Made by a program: the position numbers and the translations under genes. 5,494 bases of DNA from Thermoguttaceae bacterium (GTDB lineage Bacteria; Planctomycetota; Planctomycetia; Pirellulales; Thermoguttaceae): contig JAFYVO010000098.1 of assembly GCA_017549085.1 (NCBI GenBank), forward strand, positions 1 through 5,494, given 5' to 3'. This document shows, one piece after another, positions 5,490-5,494 of this stretch. Position 1 is the stretch's first letter; the number at the start of each line of letters is the position of its first letter. The notes beneath the pieces are model-generated. The model searched no databases. It had not been told where the DNA came from and saw only the letters and a program-made list of their open reading frames with translations.

Positions 5490-5494
5490 AATAC

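Larger units (their letters stand above)
5140..5494. other. 355-bp spacer after CD225 copy 2
   Basis: No gene is supported. AAAATCGGG occurs at 5249-5257 and 5260-5268, with the near copy AAAATCGGC at 5187-5195. A pyrimidine tract lies at 5234-5244 with no clear hairpin before it, so no terminator for CD225 copy 2 is evident. AACCGTC (5155-5161) can pair with GACGGGTT (5179-5186) with one bulge but lacks a T run. A promoter at 5299-5326 and a ribosome-binding site at 5485-5489 announce a gene beyond the window. Confidence 0.6.

Overview
The window is 5.5 kb of GC-rich, CpG-rich bacterial chromosome with five intact protein genes, one broken gene, and unusually wide spacers. No RNA gene, insertion sequence, CRISPR array or phage gene is visible. 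The malate dehydrogenase is of the kind I associate with Planctomycetota. DUF2752 and zinc-ribbon CD225 membrane proteins, loose gene spacing and fermentation-type dehydrogenases fit an anaerobic or gut-associated member of that group. This taxonomic guess is inference and only moderately secure.

Layout. Positions 1-308 are non-coding, with terminator-like hairpins for a plus-strand gene that ends before the window. An iron-containing alcohol dehydrogenase lies on the minus strand (309-1520). A 635-bp divergent spacer (1521-2155) follows, with a 17-nt-period tandem repeat, a good sigma-70-type promoter and an 18-bp palindrome. Next comes mdh on the plus strand (2156-3100), then a hairpin-rich gap. 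Positions 3334-5139 form a membrane-protein block: a DUF2752 protein, a zinc-ribbon CD225 protein, a truncated second DUF2752 copy in what looks like a spacer, and a second zinc-ribbon CD225 protein. The window ends in a 355-bp leader with a strong promoter and a ribosome-binding site whose start codon must lie just past the last base.

How the parts relate. The two dehydrogenases are soluble NAD(P)-linked redox enzymes, transcribed divergently from one spacer, and could both serve NADH balancing. The membrane block is the most interesting part. The order DUF2752 / CD225 / decayed DUF2752 / CD225 is best read as a tandem duplication of a two-gene unit in which the second DUF2752 lost its cysteine-containing half. 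Three plus-strand promoter candidates share the form TTGNNN, 16-17 nt, TAAAAT, and each would give a leader of roughly 80-160 nt. The genes therefore look individually transcribed rather than organised as a tight operon.
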